Counted from the first letter of the stretch, positions 36,238 to 45,284 are shown. The stretch: DNA of 64,000 nucleotides from Hymenobacter sediminis (GCF_003231285.1 NZ_QKNS01000001.1:1426001-1490000), one strand, 5' to 3'. Notes: generated from the sequence alone by a model not told the origin. Made by a program: numbers and translations.

Positions 36238-36630
36238 ATGTTTCATCCAACTTCATATCCTATGTCCGTTTCCCATTCTGCCAGTGCCGACCAACTGGAG
36301 GCTACCCTCCGCATTCTTCGCAGTGAAGATGTAACCCAAGGTGTGGCCCAGGCCACGGAAAATATTGATGGCTGGGTGCATATGCTCCGGAACTCGGGTG
36401 AGACTGCCCACGCCACCATTGCCGATGATCTGGTAAAGCTGAAAGGTTTCCTGAACGGTACCGACCCAAACCCTATCAGTGATGTGCTTCAAACCCTGGC
36501 CGAGCATATCAACAGCTTTGTGGATGATGCCAATCCGCGCTACATCGAATCCTTAGACCAGCTTTCCAAGCAGCTCACCGATGTGGCCCGCAACCTGCAA
36601 ACCGCTCGCGACGCGCAACAACAGCAATAA
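36238..36630 (+). CDS. Small helical protein, tandem family member C
   Basis: Unknown, 130 residues from ATG 36238 (an internal ATG at 36262 giving MSVSHSASADQ is equally possible). Blocks: DQLEATLRILRSEDVT, ENIDGWVHMLRNSGE, IADDLVKLKGFLNG, ISDVLQTLAEHINSF and LDQLSKQLTDVARNLQ. It aligns along its length with member B and more weakly with A. All three are cytoplasmic by sequence. A terminator follows at 36656. Confidence 0.75.
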   Translation: MFHPTSYPMSVSHSASADQLEATLRILRSEDVTQGVAQATENIDGWVHMLRNSGETAHATIADDLVKLKGFLNGTDPNPISDVLQTLAEHINSFVDDANPRYIESLDQLSKQLTDVARNLQTARDAQQQQ

Positions 36631-36655
36631 ATTGATCTGCCTACCGGCTGCGTAT

Positions 36656-36694
36656 AACAGAAAAGGCCCCGCACACTGCGGGGCCTTTTCTGTT
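36656..36694. terminator. Bidirectional terminator between tandem family and ggt
   Basis: Perfect 18-base arms (AACAGAAAAGGCCCCGCA and complement) with a 3-base loop; serves the convergent 36630 and 36724 ends. Confidence 0.88.
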
Positions 36695-36723
36695 GGTAGG
36701 ATATTAAGTGGCGCTAGCGGGGA

Positions 36724-38580
36724 TTAGTACCCTTGGGCTGAATCGTCGCCGCGAGGGTCTGCGCCCCCTTCCAGCTTACCACCGGGCAGCACCCGAATCA
36801 CCTCCATCCGGCCCCAGGGCGCGCGCGGGTTCAGGCGGTAGCCGCGGGCCTGCAGGGTATCCTTGGCAGCAGGTAAGAGTGCGCCTTCCTCCACGTCAAT
36901 CTGATCTGGGAGCCACTGATGGTGGAGGCGGGGCGCGCCCACAGCCTGCTGGGCGTTCATACCGTAATCAATGGTATTGAGGATAGCCTGCAGCACGCTG
37001 GTAATGATAGTGCTACCACCGGGCGTACCGGCTACCAGGGCTACCTTCTTGCTCTTAGTCAGGATGGTGGGCGTCATGGAGGACAGCATGCGCTTGCCGG
37101 GCGCAATGGCGTTGGCCGCGCCCCCTACCAGCCCGTAGGCGTTGGGCGTGCCGGGTTTGCTGCTGAAGTCGTCCATTTCATTGTTGAGCAGGAAACCAGC
37201 CCCGGCTACTACTACTTTGCTGCCGTAGGCCCCATTGAGGGTGGTAGTACAGCTCACGGCGTTGCCTTGGGCATCCACAATGTTGTAATGCGTCGTCTGG
37301 TCCGACTCGTAAGCGGGTAGGCCTGCCCCGGCCGTTACCTGGGCGCTGGGCGTGGCCCGATAGGGCAGGGTAGAGGCCATGCGCTGCTTGTTGTAAGGCT
37401 TTTCAAGCAGCTGCGCCACCGGCACCCGCCCGAAGTCCGGGTCGCCGAGGTAGGTAGCGCGGTCGGCGTACACGCGGCGCTGGGCTTCGGTAATCCAGTG
37501 CGTGGCCTGGGGCGAGTGCCAGCCGGCTTTGCCTAGGTTGTAAGGCTCCAGCATCTGCAGCATCTGCAGCAGCGCTACCCCACCGGAGCTGGGCGGCGGA
37601 AACGTCAGCACCTCATAGCCACGGTACTTACCATGTAGGGGCGTGCGCCATTTGGGCTGATAGTTAGCTAGGTCCTGCTTGGTAATGATACCCTTGCCGC
37701 GCTGCATTTCTTGAACAATTAGTACAGCAGTAGTGCCCTCATAGAAACCGGCGCGGCCTTGGTCGCGGATGCGTTCCAGGGTGCGGGCTAGTCCTCGTAG
37801 TCGTAGCGTGTCGCCGGGCTGCCAAGCTCCACGGCTTGGCCGTTTGTACGGGTTGTAAAGCGCGGCAAGATCTTGTGAGCTAGGACCTGAATACTCAATT
37901 CCTTCCTTTTTGAAAGCTGCTGCGGATTTACCTAGGTGTTTGGCATAATCTCCCCATTCCATCTGACCCTCTCCGGGCAACTCAAATCTGGCTGGAGAGA
38001 AAAATGTCGTGCGGTTCAGCCCAGCGGCTTCCTTCTCGGTCAATACCACCCCTTTAGCGGCCAGGTCCACGGCGGGCTGCACCACATCTTTCCAGGGGAG
38101 CTTGCCCAGCTTTTGGTGCAGCTCGGCCATGCCCGCCACGGTGCCGGGTACGCCGGCGGCCAAATGGCCCAGGGTGCTGAGGTCCGGAATTACGTTGCCC
38201 TGCTGGTCCAGGTACATGTCGCGGGTAGCGGCAGCTGGGGCGGTTTCGCGGAAATCGAGGGCGCCTTCGCTACCATCGGCTCCACGGTAGAGCAGGAAGC
38301 CGCCGCCCCCGATATTGCCCGCCACCGGGAACACCACGGCCAGGGCGAACTGCACCGCCACGGCGGCATCGTAGGCATTGCCGCCTTTGCGCAGAATTTC
38401 CACGCCCACTCTTGTCGCCTCGGGGTGTGCCGATACCACCATGGCCTTGTCGGTGATGACGGGGGTAGCGGCCGGCACTGGGGTAGCCAGCACGGCGGAA
38501 GTGGCCGGGGCAGTAGTCGTCTGGGTGGTGGAGCAAGCCAGCAGGCCGGCCAGGGCCAGCGGGTAAAAAAAGCGTTTCAT
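36724..38580 (-). CDS. ggt: Gamma-glutamyltransferase
   Basis: Autoprocessing Ntn-hydrolase that cleaves glutathione and other gamma-glutamyl compounds outside the cytoplasm. The 618-residue precursor has a lipoprotein signal (MKRFFYPLALAGLLACS). The large-subunit part has VVSAHPEATRVGVEILRKGGNAYDAAVAVQ and FRETAP. The small subunit begins at Thr429, the first Thr of TTHYNIVDAQGNAVSCTTTLN, which is both the cleavage point and the nucleophile. Later blocks are LNNEMDDFSSKPG, MLSSMTPTI and TPGGSTIITSV. The frame extends to 38664, but the lipobox fixes ATG 38580. Confidence 0.93.
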   Translation of the reverse strand: MKRFFYPLALAGLLACSTTQTTTAPATSAVLATPVPAATPVITDKAMVVSAHPEATRVGVEILRKGGNAYDAAVAVQFALAVVFPVAGNIGGGGFLLYRGADGSEGALDFRETAPAAATRDMYLDQQGNVIPDLSTLGHLAAGVPGTVAGMAELHQKLGKLPWKDVVQPAVDLAAKGVVLTEKEAAGLNRTTFFSPARFELPGEGQMEWGDYAKHLGKSAAAFKKEGIEYSGPSSQDLAALYNPYKRPSRGAWQPGDTLRLRGLARTLERIRDQGRAGFYEGTTAVLIVQEMQRGKGIITKQDLANYQPKWRTPLHGKYRGYEVLTFPPPSSGGVALLQMLQMLEPYNLGKAGWHSPQATHWITEAQRRVYADRATYLGDPDFGRVPVAQLLEKPYNKQRMASTLPYRATPSAQVTAGAGLPAYESDQTTHYNIVDAQGNAVSCTTTLNGAYGSKVVVAGAGFLLNNEMDDFSSKPGTPNAYGLVGGAANAIAPGKRMLSSMTPTILTKSKKVALVAGTPGGSTIITSVLQAILNTIDYGMNAQQAVGAPRLHHQWLPDQIDVEEGALLPAAKDTLQARGYRLNPRAPWGRMEVIRVLPGGKLEGGADPRGDDSAQGY

Positions 38581-38887
38581 ACAGTAAAGGTAAGGCCACC
38601 CGACAACCTGCCGTCGGGAGCCCGGAGGCAGCAACGGGCCGAATAAACTGCTCACGCAGTACACCGCCCAAATCTGTGGGTAGGATGCCGAATGGAGAGG
38701 AAGTTACCGGCCAGGAGCCGCAGGTTGATTGACCAGAATAGTGCCCTCGAGCCCCTCAAAATCCGGCGGCAGGAAGTAAACTCCACCGCTCAGGAATGGT
38801 TTTCCGTATGAAGCCCCGGCTCATCGTCCTACTGCAACTTAAACGAATCCTGTAGCTTTGGGCCCGACCGACTTGCTAATTCGCGCT
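38581..38887. other. Intergenic region between divergent ggt and branching enzyme genes
   Basis: 307 bases, no gene seen. It holds a near-consensus TACCTTTA box for ggt (minus strand, about 38585-38592) and the exact -7 box for the branching enzyme at 38853-38860. The middle is unremarkable. Confidence 0.45.
38853..38860 (+). promoter_or_regulatory. -7 box for the branching enzyme gene
   Basis: TAGCTTTG matches TAnnTTTG and ends 27 bases before ATG 38888. It overlaps the TTG that would give an extended frame, which rules that start out. Confidence 0.5.
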
Positions 38888-40936
38888 ATGACTCCAGACC
38901 TGCTGACCGCCGCCGACACCGCCGAACCTACCCTGCCGCTTGTGCAGCAAGACCCCTGGCTGATGCCCTACGAGCCGGTATTGCTTCAGCGCCAGCAGCG
39001 CCTGGCCCAGCGCCTCAGTGACATTGTGGCCGAGTGCGGTTCCCTAAGCAGGTTTGCCCAGGCCCACCAGCGCCTCGGCCTCAACTACGATAAGCGCCGG
39101 CGCGGCCACTGGTTCCGGGAGTGGGCACCCGCTGCCGAAGGGGTGTACCTGGTCGGCGACTTCAACGGCTGGGACCGGCAGGCTACCCCTCTCACGCGTG
39201 GTCAGGACGGGGTGTGGGAAGTGTTCCTGGCCGATAAAGACTACCAGGACCGCCTGACCCACCATTCGCTCTACAAAGTACACGTAGTAACCCACGCAGG
39301 TGGCAAAGACCGGCTGCCGGCCATGCTGCGCCGCGCCGTGCAGAACCCCGAAACCAAAGATTTTGCCGCGCAAGTCTGGAAGCCGGAAACGCCGTTCGTC
39401 TGGACCGACCAAAAATTCAGGGTGCCGAATTTCGTGCGGGAGCCGTTCATCTACGAAGCCCACGTAGGCATGGCCCTGGAAGAAGCCAAGGTGGGGTCCT
39501 ACCTTGAGTTTGCCGAGCATGTGCTACCCCGCATTCAGCAGGAAGGCTACAACTGCCTGCAGCTAATGGCCGTGATGGAGCACCCGTACTATGGCTCTTT
39601 CGGCTACCATGTGGCCAATTTCTTTGCCGTGTCCTCGCGCTTCGGTACGCCCGAGGAACTCAAGCACCTCATCAACGAGGCCCACAACCGCGGTATTGCC
39701 GTGTTGCTGGACGTGGTGCACTCGCACGCCGTGAAAAACGAGGCTGAGGGCCTGGCCAACTTCGATGGCTCGGGCCACCAGTATTTCCACGAAGGCCCGC
39801 GTGGCGACCATCCGGGCTGGGATTCCAAGCTATTTGACTACGGCAAACCCGAGGTGCAGCAGTTTTTGCTCAGCAACCTGCGCTACTGGCTGGAAGAGTT
39901 TCACTTTGATGGCTTCCGCTTCGATGGCATTACGTCCATGCTCTATCACCACCACGGCGAGGGGGTAGCGTTTGGCTCTTACGACCAGTACTTCGGGCCT
40001 GATGCCGACGATGATGCCATTCTGTACCTGCAGCTGGCTACTACCCTGGTGCGGGAGGTGAAGCGCAGCGCCCTGCTGATTGCCGAAGACATGAGCGGCA
40101 TGCCTGGCCTGTGCCGACCCATTGAGGAAGGCGGCATGGGCTTCGATTTCCGCCTGGGTATGGGCATTCCGGACTACTGGATTAAGCTGCTCAAGCACAC
40201 CCGCGACGAAGACTGGAACCTGCACGACCTGTGGTACACGCTCACCAACCGCCGGCTGGGCGAGAAAACTGTTGCCTACGCCGAAAGCCACGACCAAGCC
40301 TTGGTAGGCGATAAAACGCTGGCTCACTGGCTGCTGGACAAGGCCATTTATGAGCACATGCACAAAGATGACCCCGACCCAATTACGGCCCGGGGCATTG
40401 CCCTGCACAAGCTCATCCGGCTGGCTACCCTGAGCTTGGGCGGTGAGGCCTACCTCAACTTTATCGGCAATGAGTTCGGCCACCCGGAGTGGGTCGACTT
40501 TCCGCGGCAGGGTAACAACTGGAGCCACCACTTCGCCCGCCGCCAATGGAACTTGGCCGATAACCCCGACCTGAAATACCAGTTTCTGCTGCAGTTCGAT
40601 AAGTCGATGATTAAGCTGGCGAAAACCACGCGCCTGCTGGCCGCTACCCCCGCCCGGGAGTTGAACATCGACTCCCACAACCAAGTCCTCATCTTCGAGC
40701 GGGGCGGACTCATCTTCGTGTTTAGCTTCCACGTTGACCGCAGCGTGCCCGACTACCGCTTCTACGTGCCCCACGCCGGCCGCTACCGCATCTTGCTCAA
40801 CTCCGACGATGCCGAGTTTGGCGGCTTCACCCGCATCGATAACAACTACATCTACGAAACCTTCGAGGAAGACGGCGTGCACCGGCTCAGCCTCTACGTC
40901 ACGAACCGCACCGTGCTGGTGCTAGGCAGAGTGTAG
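38888..40936 (+). CDS. 1,4-alpha-glucan branching enzyme, eukaryote-like (GH13_8 type)
   Basis: Makes alpha-1,6 branches in glycogen-like glucan. In 682 residues: an N-terminal CBM48 with FREWAPAAEGVYLVGDFNGW, then the barrel with EAHVGMALEEAKVGSYLEF and YGSFGYHVANFFAVSSRFG. The nucleophile Asp is in FDGFRFDGITSMLYHHHG, acid/base Glu in LIAEDMSGMPG, third Asp in AESHDQALVGDKT. These blocks follow the eukaryotic GBE1 form more than bacterial GlgB. The C-terminal beta domain ends near LSLYVTNRTVLVL. It opens a local alpha-glucan cluster with the GT-like and GH31 genes. A -7 box supports the ATG at 38888. Confidence 0.92.
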   Translation: MTPDLLTAADTAEPTLPLVQQDPWLMPYEPVLLQRQQRLAQRLSDIVAECGSLSRFAQAHQRLGLNYDKRRRGHWFREWAPAAEGVYLVGDFNGWDRQATPLTRGQDGVWEVFLADKDYQDRLTHHSLYKVHVVTHAGGKDRLPAMLRRAVQNPETKDFAAQVWKPETPFVWTDQKFRVPNFVREPFIYEAHVGMALEEAKVGSYLEFAEHVLPRIQQEGYNCLQLMAVMEHPYYGSFGYHVANFFAVSSRFGTPEELKHLINEAHNRGIAVLLDVVHSHAVKNEAEGLANFDGSGHQYFHEGPRGDHPGWDSKLFDYGKPEVQQFLLSNLRYWLEEFHFDGFRFDGITSMLYHHHGEGVAFGSYDQYFGPDADDDAILYLQLATTLVREVKRSALLIAEDMSGMPGLCRPIEEGGMGFDFRLGMGIPDYWIKLLKHTRDEDWNLHDLWYTLTNRRLGEKTVAYAESHDQALVGDKTLAHWLLDKAIYEHMHKDDPDPITARGIALHKLIRLATLSLGGEAYLNFIGNEFGHPEWVDFPRQGNNWSHHFARRQWNLADNPDLKYQFLLQFDKSMIKLAKTTRLLAATPARELNIDSHNQVLIFERGGLIFVFSFHVDRSVPDYRFYVPHAGRYRILLNSDDAEFGGFTRIDNNYIYETFEEDGVHRLSLYVTNRTVLVLGRV

Positions 40937-40957
40937 CTATTTGTACCGGATACGCTG

Positions 40958-41007
40958 AAAACGCCCGTGGCTTCCTTCCTGATTAGGAAAGAAGCCACGG
41001 GCGTTTT
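40958..41007. terminator. Bidirectional terminator after branching enzyme
   Basis: Arms of about 23 bases on AAAACGCCCGTGGCTTC with one unpaired position and T tail; convergent with the DUF1905 gene ending at 41023. Confidence 0.85.
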
Positions 41008-41022
41008 TGCTAGGAAGTGGAA

Positions 41023-41505
41023 TTAGTGCTTGGTTTTGCGGCCGGACTGAGCTTGCTCTAGGGCGTCTTCAATGCGCTGAGCGCGGGCTTCGGGCTTTTT
41101 GGTGCGGGCCACCCGCTGGGCCAGCTCTTTGCGCTGGGTGTAGGGTAGGGCATCAAAATTCACTTGCAAGCCGGCCCGTTCCAAAGCATACTTGAGGTCA
41201 TCGGGCAGCTCAATGCCGCTGGAATCGGTGTCGCGCTCCAGAACTACATGCACCGTGTCGGTCCAGGTTTTGTTGATGGCGTTGCGTACTTCCTTCCGGA
41301 TGCTGATCATATGCTGGCCGTCGCCCATGGGCACCAGGTTCAGCCGGATAGGGAAGCCGTCCACAGTACCACGCACGGGCAGCGGACCCTTGGTACCGTA
41401 CACCTCGGGTACACTGAAAGGAACAACCAGGAAAACGCCGCTGTCGGCCCCGTCCATTTCCATGGGGGCGTCGAATTCGTGGCGGAGAGGAGTTTCGGTA
41501 CTCAT
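41023..41505 (-). CDS. DUF1905 / YdeI-OmdA domain protein
   Basis: 160 residues, cytoplasmic, function unknown. The N-terminal half is DUF1905: VVPFSVPEVYGTKGPLPVRG, FPIRLNLVPMGDGQHMISIR and DTVHVVLERDTD. The C-terminal half is OmdA-like: LPYTQRKELAQRV and KKPEARAQRIEDAL. Its ATG (41505) overlaps the stop of the upstream GT-like gene in an ATGA arrangement, so the two are translationally coupled. Confidence 0.88.
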   Translation of the reverse strand: MSTETPLRHEFDAPMEMDGADSGVFLVVPFSVPEVYGTKGPLPVRGTVDGFPIRLNLVPMGDGQHMISIRKEVRNAINKTWTDTVHVVLERDTDSSGIELPDDLKYALERAGLQVNFDALPYTQRKELAQRVARTKKPEARAQRIEDALEQAQSGRKTKH

Positions 41506-42644
41506 GCAGTAGGAGAAAAAAATGGGGAGGGCAGTTGGCGAACGGGCAGGCCGTTTTCCAGCTGACGGAGGGTTGCGTCGAGGGTTTCGGTGTCGGTGGG
41601 GGGTAGCACCTGCAGGCGGGGTGCCAACGCCGGGTAGCGGCTGAGCAGCAGCTGCGCCAGCTCCTCGGTGGCAGCCAGCACTACATCGGCGCGGCGCAGG
41701 GCCAAGCGTTCCAGCTCCAGCGCCCAGCCTCGGTCAGCGGGGGTAGCGCGTTCCTGAGCTAGGCTAAGCACATGCAGCACCAGCGGCCGGCCGGTTTGCT
41801 GCCGGATTTCCAGCGCGGCCAGCCACGTCGGCCAGTCAACGGCGTAAATCACCCCAAAATCTTCCAGCAGGGCCCGGCGGGTAGCAAAGCGGGCGTACTG
41901 AATCACCTGAAAATTAAGGTCGGCTGTAGCAGGTTGCTCCTCGGCCAGCGAAGCCAGGGCATCGGGGAGGGTAGCCAGCTGCGGAGGCGTAACCGGAGGG
42001 GGCGTGGGTTCGGCCGTCAGGTCGTCGGCGGGCTGGCTGAGGTCGGCGGCTTCCGTCGCGTCGGGCTCCACGGCTTCGCCCGCGAATTCATCTTCATTCA
42101 GCAGCAGCTCACTGGCCGAAAGCTCCGTAATCGGGGTAGGGTCTGGCGCGGCGGCAGGGGTAGGGAAGGTGGCCGAAGCTGGCACTGGGGGCACCGGCGC
42201 TGGGCTGGCTTCCGGTAGTACGGCTATCGTCAGGTCGGAGGGCAGGCCAGCACTGGAGGGGGAAGCGCCCAGGTAAGGTGCCGCCGGCGACTGCCAGGTG
42301 CCATCGGAAGCGGCTAGGTAGGAAGTTGGCCCTGAAGCCGCCGTAGCAGCAACCACCGAAGCCCCGAGGTAGGGAGCCGCCGGGCGCTGCCAGGCTCCGG
42401 GCCGCTGGTCGGGGCGCGGGCGCGGGGCTGCCGCTTCGGTCGGAGTCAGCTCGGCCAGGGCCGTGAGGCGCGTAGTGGGAGCGGTTACGAAGGGCGGATG
42501 GGGTAGGCGGGGCACCATCACAGACAAAGGGGTGCGCGGCGCCAGCGCCTGTACCAATGAGCGGATACCGGGCGCGGACAATTTGCCGGTCCGGGGAGCC
42601 TCATCCCAGCCAAGCAACAACACAGAAAACGGAGCGGAAATCAT
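41502..42644 (-). CDS. Starch/glycogen-synthase-like N-terminal domain protein with internal repeats
   Basis: 380 residues. The start (FSVLLLGWDEAPRTGKLSAP, ALAPRTPLSVMVPRLP) and the segment 255-345 (FGVIYAVDWPTWLAALEIRQ, LVLHVLSLAQE, LERLALRRADVVLAATEELA) resemble the N-terminal Rossmann half of GT5/GT4 glucan synthases. The C-terminal donor-binding half, with its catalytic Glu, is absent. Residues about 70-240 are a Pro/Ala/Thr-rich acidic linker that includes two copies of W-Q-R/S-P-A-A-P-Y-L-G-A-S. It may be a non-catalytic glucan-binding or regulatory protein, or a decayed synthase. It is coupled to the DUF1905 gene and divergent from the GH31 gene. Confidence 0.6.
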   Translation of the reverse strand: MISAPFSVLLLGWDEAPRTGKLSAPGIRSLVQALAPRTPLSVMVPRLPHPPFVTAPTTRLTALAELTPTEAAAPRPRPDQRPGAWQRPAAPYLGASVVAATAASGPTSYLAASDGTWQSPAAPYLGASPSSAGLPSDLTIAVLPEASPAPVPPVPASATFPTPAAAPDPTPITELSASELLLNEDEFAGEAVEPDATEAADLSQPADDLTAEPTPPPVTPPQLATLPDALASLAEEQPATADLNFQVIQYARFATRRALLEDFGVIYAVDWPTWLAALEIRQQTGRPLVLHVLSLAQERATPADRGWALELERLALRRADVVLAATEELAQLLLSRYPALAPRLQVLPPTDTETLDATLRQLENGLPVRQLPSPFFSPTA

Positions 42645-42773
42645 ACGGTGGATAAATGAGCGGCGGGCAGCACGAGGTATGGCAAGGTAGAGAAAAAAGC
42701 CACCCGTCGTGCTTTTACGGCATCCGGCCGAAAACTACGGTTGAGCCAGTTCTACGGTAGCCCGGAACATTTT

Positions 42774-42781
42774 TACCTTTG
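42774..42781 (+). promoter_or_regulatory. -7 box for the GH31 gene
   Basis: TACCTTTG matches TAnnTTTG and lies 70 bases before ATG 42852, downstream of the TTG (42741) that would extend the frame. The extension is therefore unlikely to be translated. Confidence 0.5.
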
Positions 42782-42851
42782 CCGACTATGTAAGGCGCAA
42801 ACCGGTGCTGCCGGCAACTGCTTGCCTTCTCTCTCCCAAAACGTACCCCGT

Positions 42852-45284
42852 ATGGCCGACAATATTCAGGAAAACAATTACATGATCAATGACCTGGCCG
42901 CTCAAGCCAGGCAAGAGTTCTACCCCGGCCGGGTAGTGCAAGCCGAGCGGCAGGGTACCGATTTTATTTTCCGTTGCGACAATGGCGTACAGCTGAGCCT
43001 ACAGGTGATTACCGACAAGGTGCTGCGCTTCCGCTACGCCACCGAGGCTGGCTTCCCCGCCGATTTCAGCTACGCCTTCCCTGAGGGCGTGCCCACGCGC
43101 CAGGAGCTGGAGTTTCTGGAGTTCCGCGAAAAGCCCGACCACTACCGCATCACCACCGACCGCCTCATTTGCGTGGTTGATAAGGAAAGCTTGCGTACCC
43201 GCGTGCTCAACCGCTCCGGCCTGGTGCTAAGCGAAGATGAGAAAGGCTTCCATTGGGAGTACGAGTACGAAACCGGCAACGACATCGTGAAGATGAGCAA
43301 GCTGGTGCAAAGTGGGGCCCACTACTACGGCCTCGGCGACAAGCCCGACAACATGAACCTGCGCGGCAAGCAGTTCACCAACTGGGGTACCGACACCTAC
43401 GGCTACCAGAAGGGCTCTGATCCGCTCTACAAGAACATTCCGTTTTTCCTGGCCCTGCACCAGAAAACGGCTCATGGCATTTTCTTCGATAACACCTTCA
43501 AGGCCGGGTTTGACTTTGCTGCCGAGCGGGCCGATGTGGCCTCGTTCTGGGCTCAGGGCGGCGAGATGAACTATTACTTCATCTACGGCCCCAGCCTGCT
43601 GGAAGTAACCCAGGAGTACACCCGCCTGACCTGCCCGCCCGAGCTGCCCCCGCTGTGGGCCCTGGGCTACCACCAGTGCAAGTGGAGCTACTTCCCCGAA
43701 AGCAACGTGAAAGCCATTGCCCAGGGCTTCCGCGACCGGAAAATTCCCTGCGACGCACTTTACCTCGACATCGACTACATGGATGGCTTCCGGTGCTTTA
43801 CCTGGAGTCCTACCCATTTCCCGGAGCCCAAGCGCATGGTGCAGGAGCTGGCCGAAGATGGCTTCAAAACCATTGTCATCATCGACCCCGGCATCAAGAT
43901 TGACCCCGATTACCCGGTGTACCAGGAAGGGCTGAAAAACGACTACTTCTGCCGCCGCGCCGACGGACCCCTGATGAAGGGCTCTGTGTGGCCTGGCCTC
44001 TGCAACTTCCCCGATTATACCCGCCCCGAGGTGCGCGAGTGGTGGGCTGGCCTCTTTAAAGGGCTGATTGCAGAAACCGGCGTGAAGGGCGTTTGGAACG
44101 ACATGAACGAACCGGCCGTGTTCGAAAAGGGCACCTTCCCCGATGACGTGCGCTTCCACTATGAGGGCCACCCCGGCTCCCACCGCAAGGCTCACAACAT
44201 CTACGGGATGCAGATGGCCCGCGCCACAGCCGCTGGCGTCAAGCAGTTTAGCTACCCCAACCGGCCCTTCACCATCACCCGCAGCACTTACTCGGGCGGG
44301 CAGCGCTACTCCTCCGGCTGGACCGGCGACAACATCGCGTCCTGGGAGCACCTGTGGCTGGCCAATATTCAATGCCAGCGCCTGAGCATTTCGGGCTTCA
44401 GCTTTATTGGTTCTGATATCGGGGGCTTTATTGATACGCCCGATGGCGAGCTATACGTGCGCTGGGTAGCGCTGGGAGCCTTCCACCCGTTCTTCCGCAC
44501 CCACAGCTCCGGCGACCATGGCGACCAGGAGCCTTGGTCGTTTGGCGAAGATTTCATGGCCATAGCCCGTAGCTTTATTGAGCTGCGCTACCGCCTGCTG
44601 CCCTACATGTATACCACGTTCTGGCAGTACACCCAGCAGGGCACGCCCATGCTACGCCCTCTGGCCTTCCTCGACCAGACCGACACGGATACCTACCTGC
44701 GCATGGCCGAGTTCAGCCTCGGCGACCACCTGCTGGTATGCCCCATCACCACGCCCGGCGCCGATGGCCGCTGGATGTACCTGCCGAAGGGCGACTGGTT
44801 CTATTACTACACCGACGAGCTGAAAGCGGGTGGTGCCGAAGTGTGGGCTGCTGCTGACCTTACCCGGATTCCGCTCTTCATTAAGGCCGGGGCCGTGGTA
44901 CCCATGTACCCCCTGATGCAGTACGTAGGCGAGAAAACCGTGGAGGAAATTACCCTGCATGTGTACTACAAGAAGGGCACCGAAGCCAGCGTGCTGTATG
45001 AAGACGGGGGCGAAGGCTACGGCTATGAGCAGGGCCAGAGCACCACGCGCCGCTTCACGGTAACCGGCACCGACAAAGGCCTGCTGATTCAGCAGCACAT
45101 CGGAGGCGACTTCCAGCCCACCTGGACTACCTACCGCGTAGTTCTGCACGGCCTGCCCTTCGCCGCTACCGCCTTCAGCACCGACGGTCAATCTGCCGAA
45201 ATCAGCGAAGTAACCACCGAAACCGGCCTGACCCTGCCGAGCGTGGTAGTAAGCGCCGGCTTTACAGAGCTGGCCGTAGGGTAA
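42852..45284 (+). CDS. GH31 alpha-glucosidase
   Basis: 810-residue retaining alpha-glucosidase, no signal peptide, so probably cytoplasmic and acting on maltodextrin or glycogen fragments. The N-terminal beta-sandwich covers about 1-230 (YYGLGDKPDNMNLRGKQFTN). The barrel begins near LPPLWALGYHQCKWSYFPES. The nucleophile is Asp417 in VWNDMNEPAVF and the acid/base Asp is in FIGSDIGGF. HPFFRTHSSGDHGDQEPW is a typical late block, and C-terminal beta domains end the protein. It pairs functionally with the branching enzyme and cytoplasmic GH13 protein. Confidence 0.93.
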   Translation: MADNIQENNYMINDLAAQARQEFYPGRVVQAERQGTDFIFRCDNGVQLSLQVITDKVLRFRYATEAGFPADFSYAFPEGVPTRQELEFLEFREKPDHYRITTDRLICVVDKESLRTRVLNRSGLVLSEDEKGFHWEYEYETGNDIVKMSKLVQSGAHYYGLGDKPDNMNLRGKQFTNWGTDTYGYQKGSDPLYKNIPFFLALHQKTAHGIFFDNTFKAGFDFAAERADVASFWAQGGEMNYYFIYGPSLLEVTQEYTRLTCPPELPPLWALGYHQCKWSYFPESNVKAIAQGFRDRKIPCDALYLDIDYMDGFRCFTWSPTHFPEPKRMVQELAEDGFKTIVIIDPGIKIDPDYPVYQEGLKNDYFCRRADGPLMKGSVWPGLCNFPDYTRPEVREWWAGLFKGLIAETGVKGVWNDMNEPAVFEKGTFPDDVRFHYEGHPGSHRKAHNIYGMQMARATAAGVKQFSYPNRPFTITRSTYSGGQRYSSGWTGDNIASWEHLWLANIQCQRLSISGFSFIGSDIGGFIDTPDGELYVRWVALGAFHPFFRTHSSGDHGDQEPWSFGEDFMAIARSFIELRYRLLPYMYTTFWQYTQQGTPMLRPLAFLDQTDTDTYLRMAEFSLGDHLLVCPITTPGADGRWMYLPKGDWFYYYTDELKAGGAEVWAAADLTRIPLFIKAGAVVPMYPLMQYVGEKTVEEITLHVYYKKGTEASVLYEDGGEGYGYEQGQSTTRRFTVTGTDKGLLIQQHIGGDFQPTWTTYRVVLHGLPFAATAFSTDGQSAEISEVTTETGLTLPSVVVSAGFTELAVG

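Noticed and set aside
39830-40882. 350-codon frame opposite the branching enzyme
   Set aside because: Fully inside a gene with all catalytic motifs intact; the translation is low-complexity Val/Gln/Ala-rich and has no recognisable motif.
42741-42851. N-terminal extension of GH31 from TTG 42741
   Set aside because: The -7 box at 42774-42781 lies inside it, so the mRNA would begin after the TTG.
43227-44372. 381-codon frame opposite the GH31 gene
   Set aside because: Antisense shadow; composition typical of complement frames and no start context.
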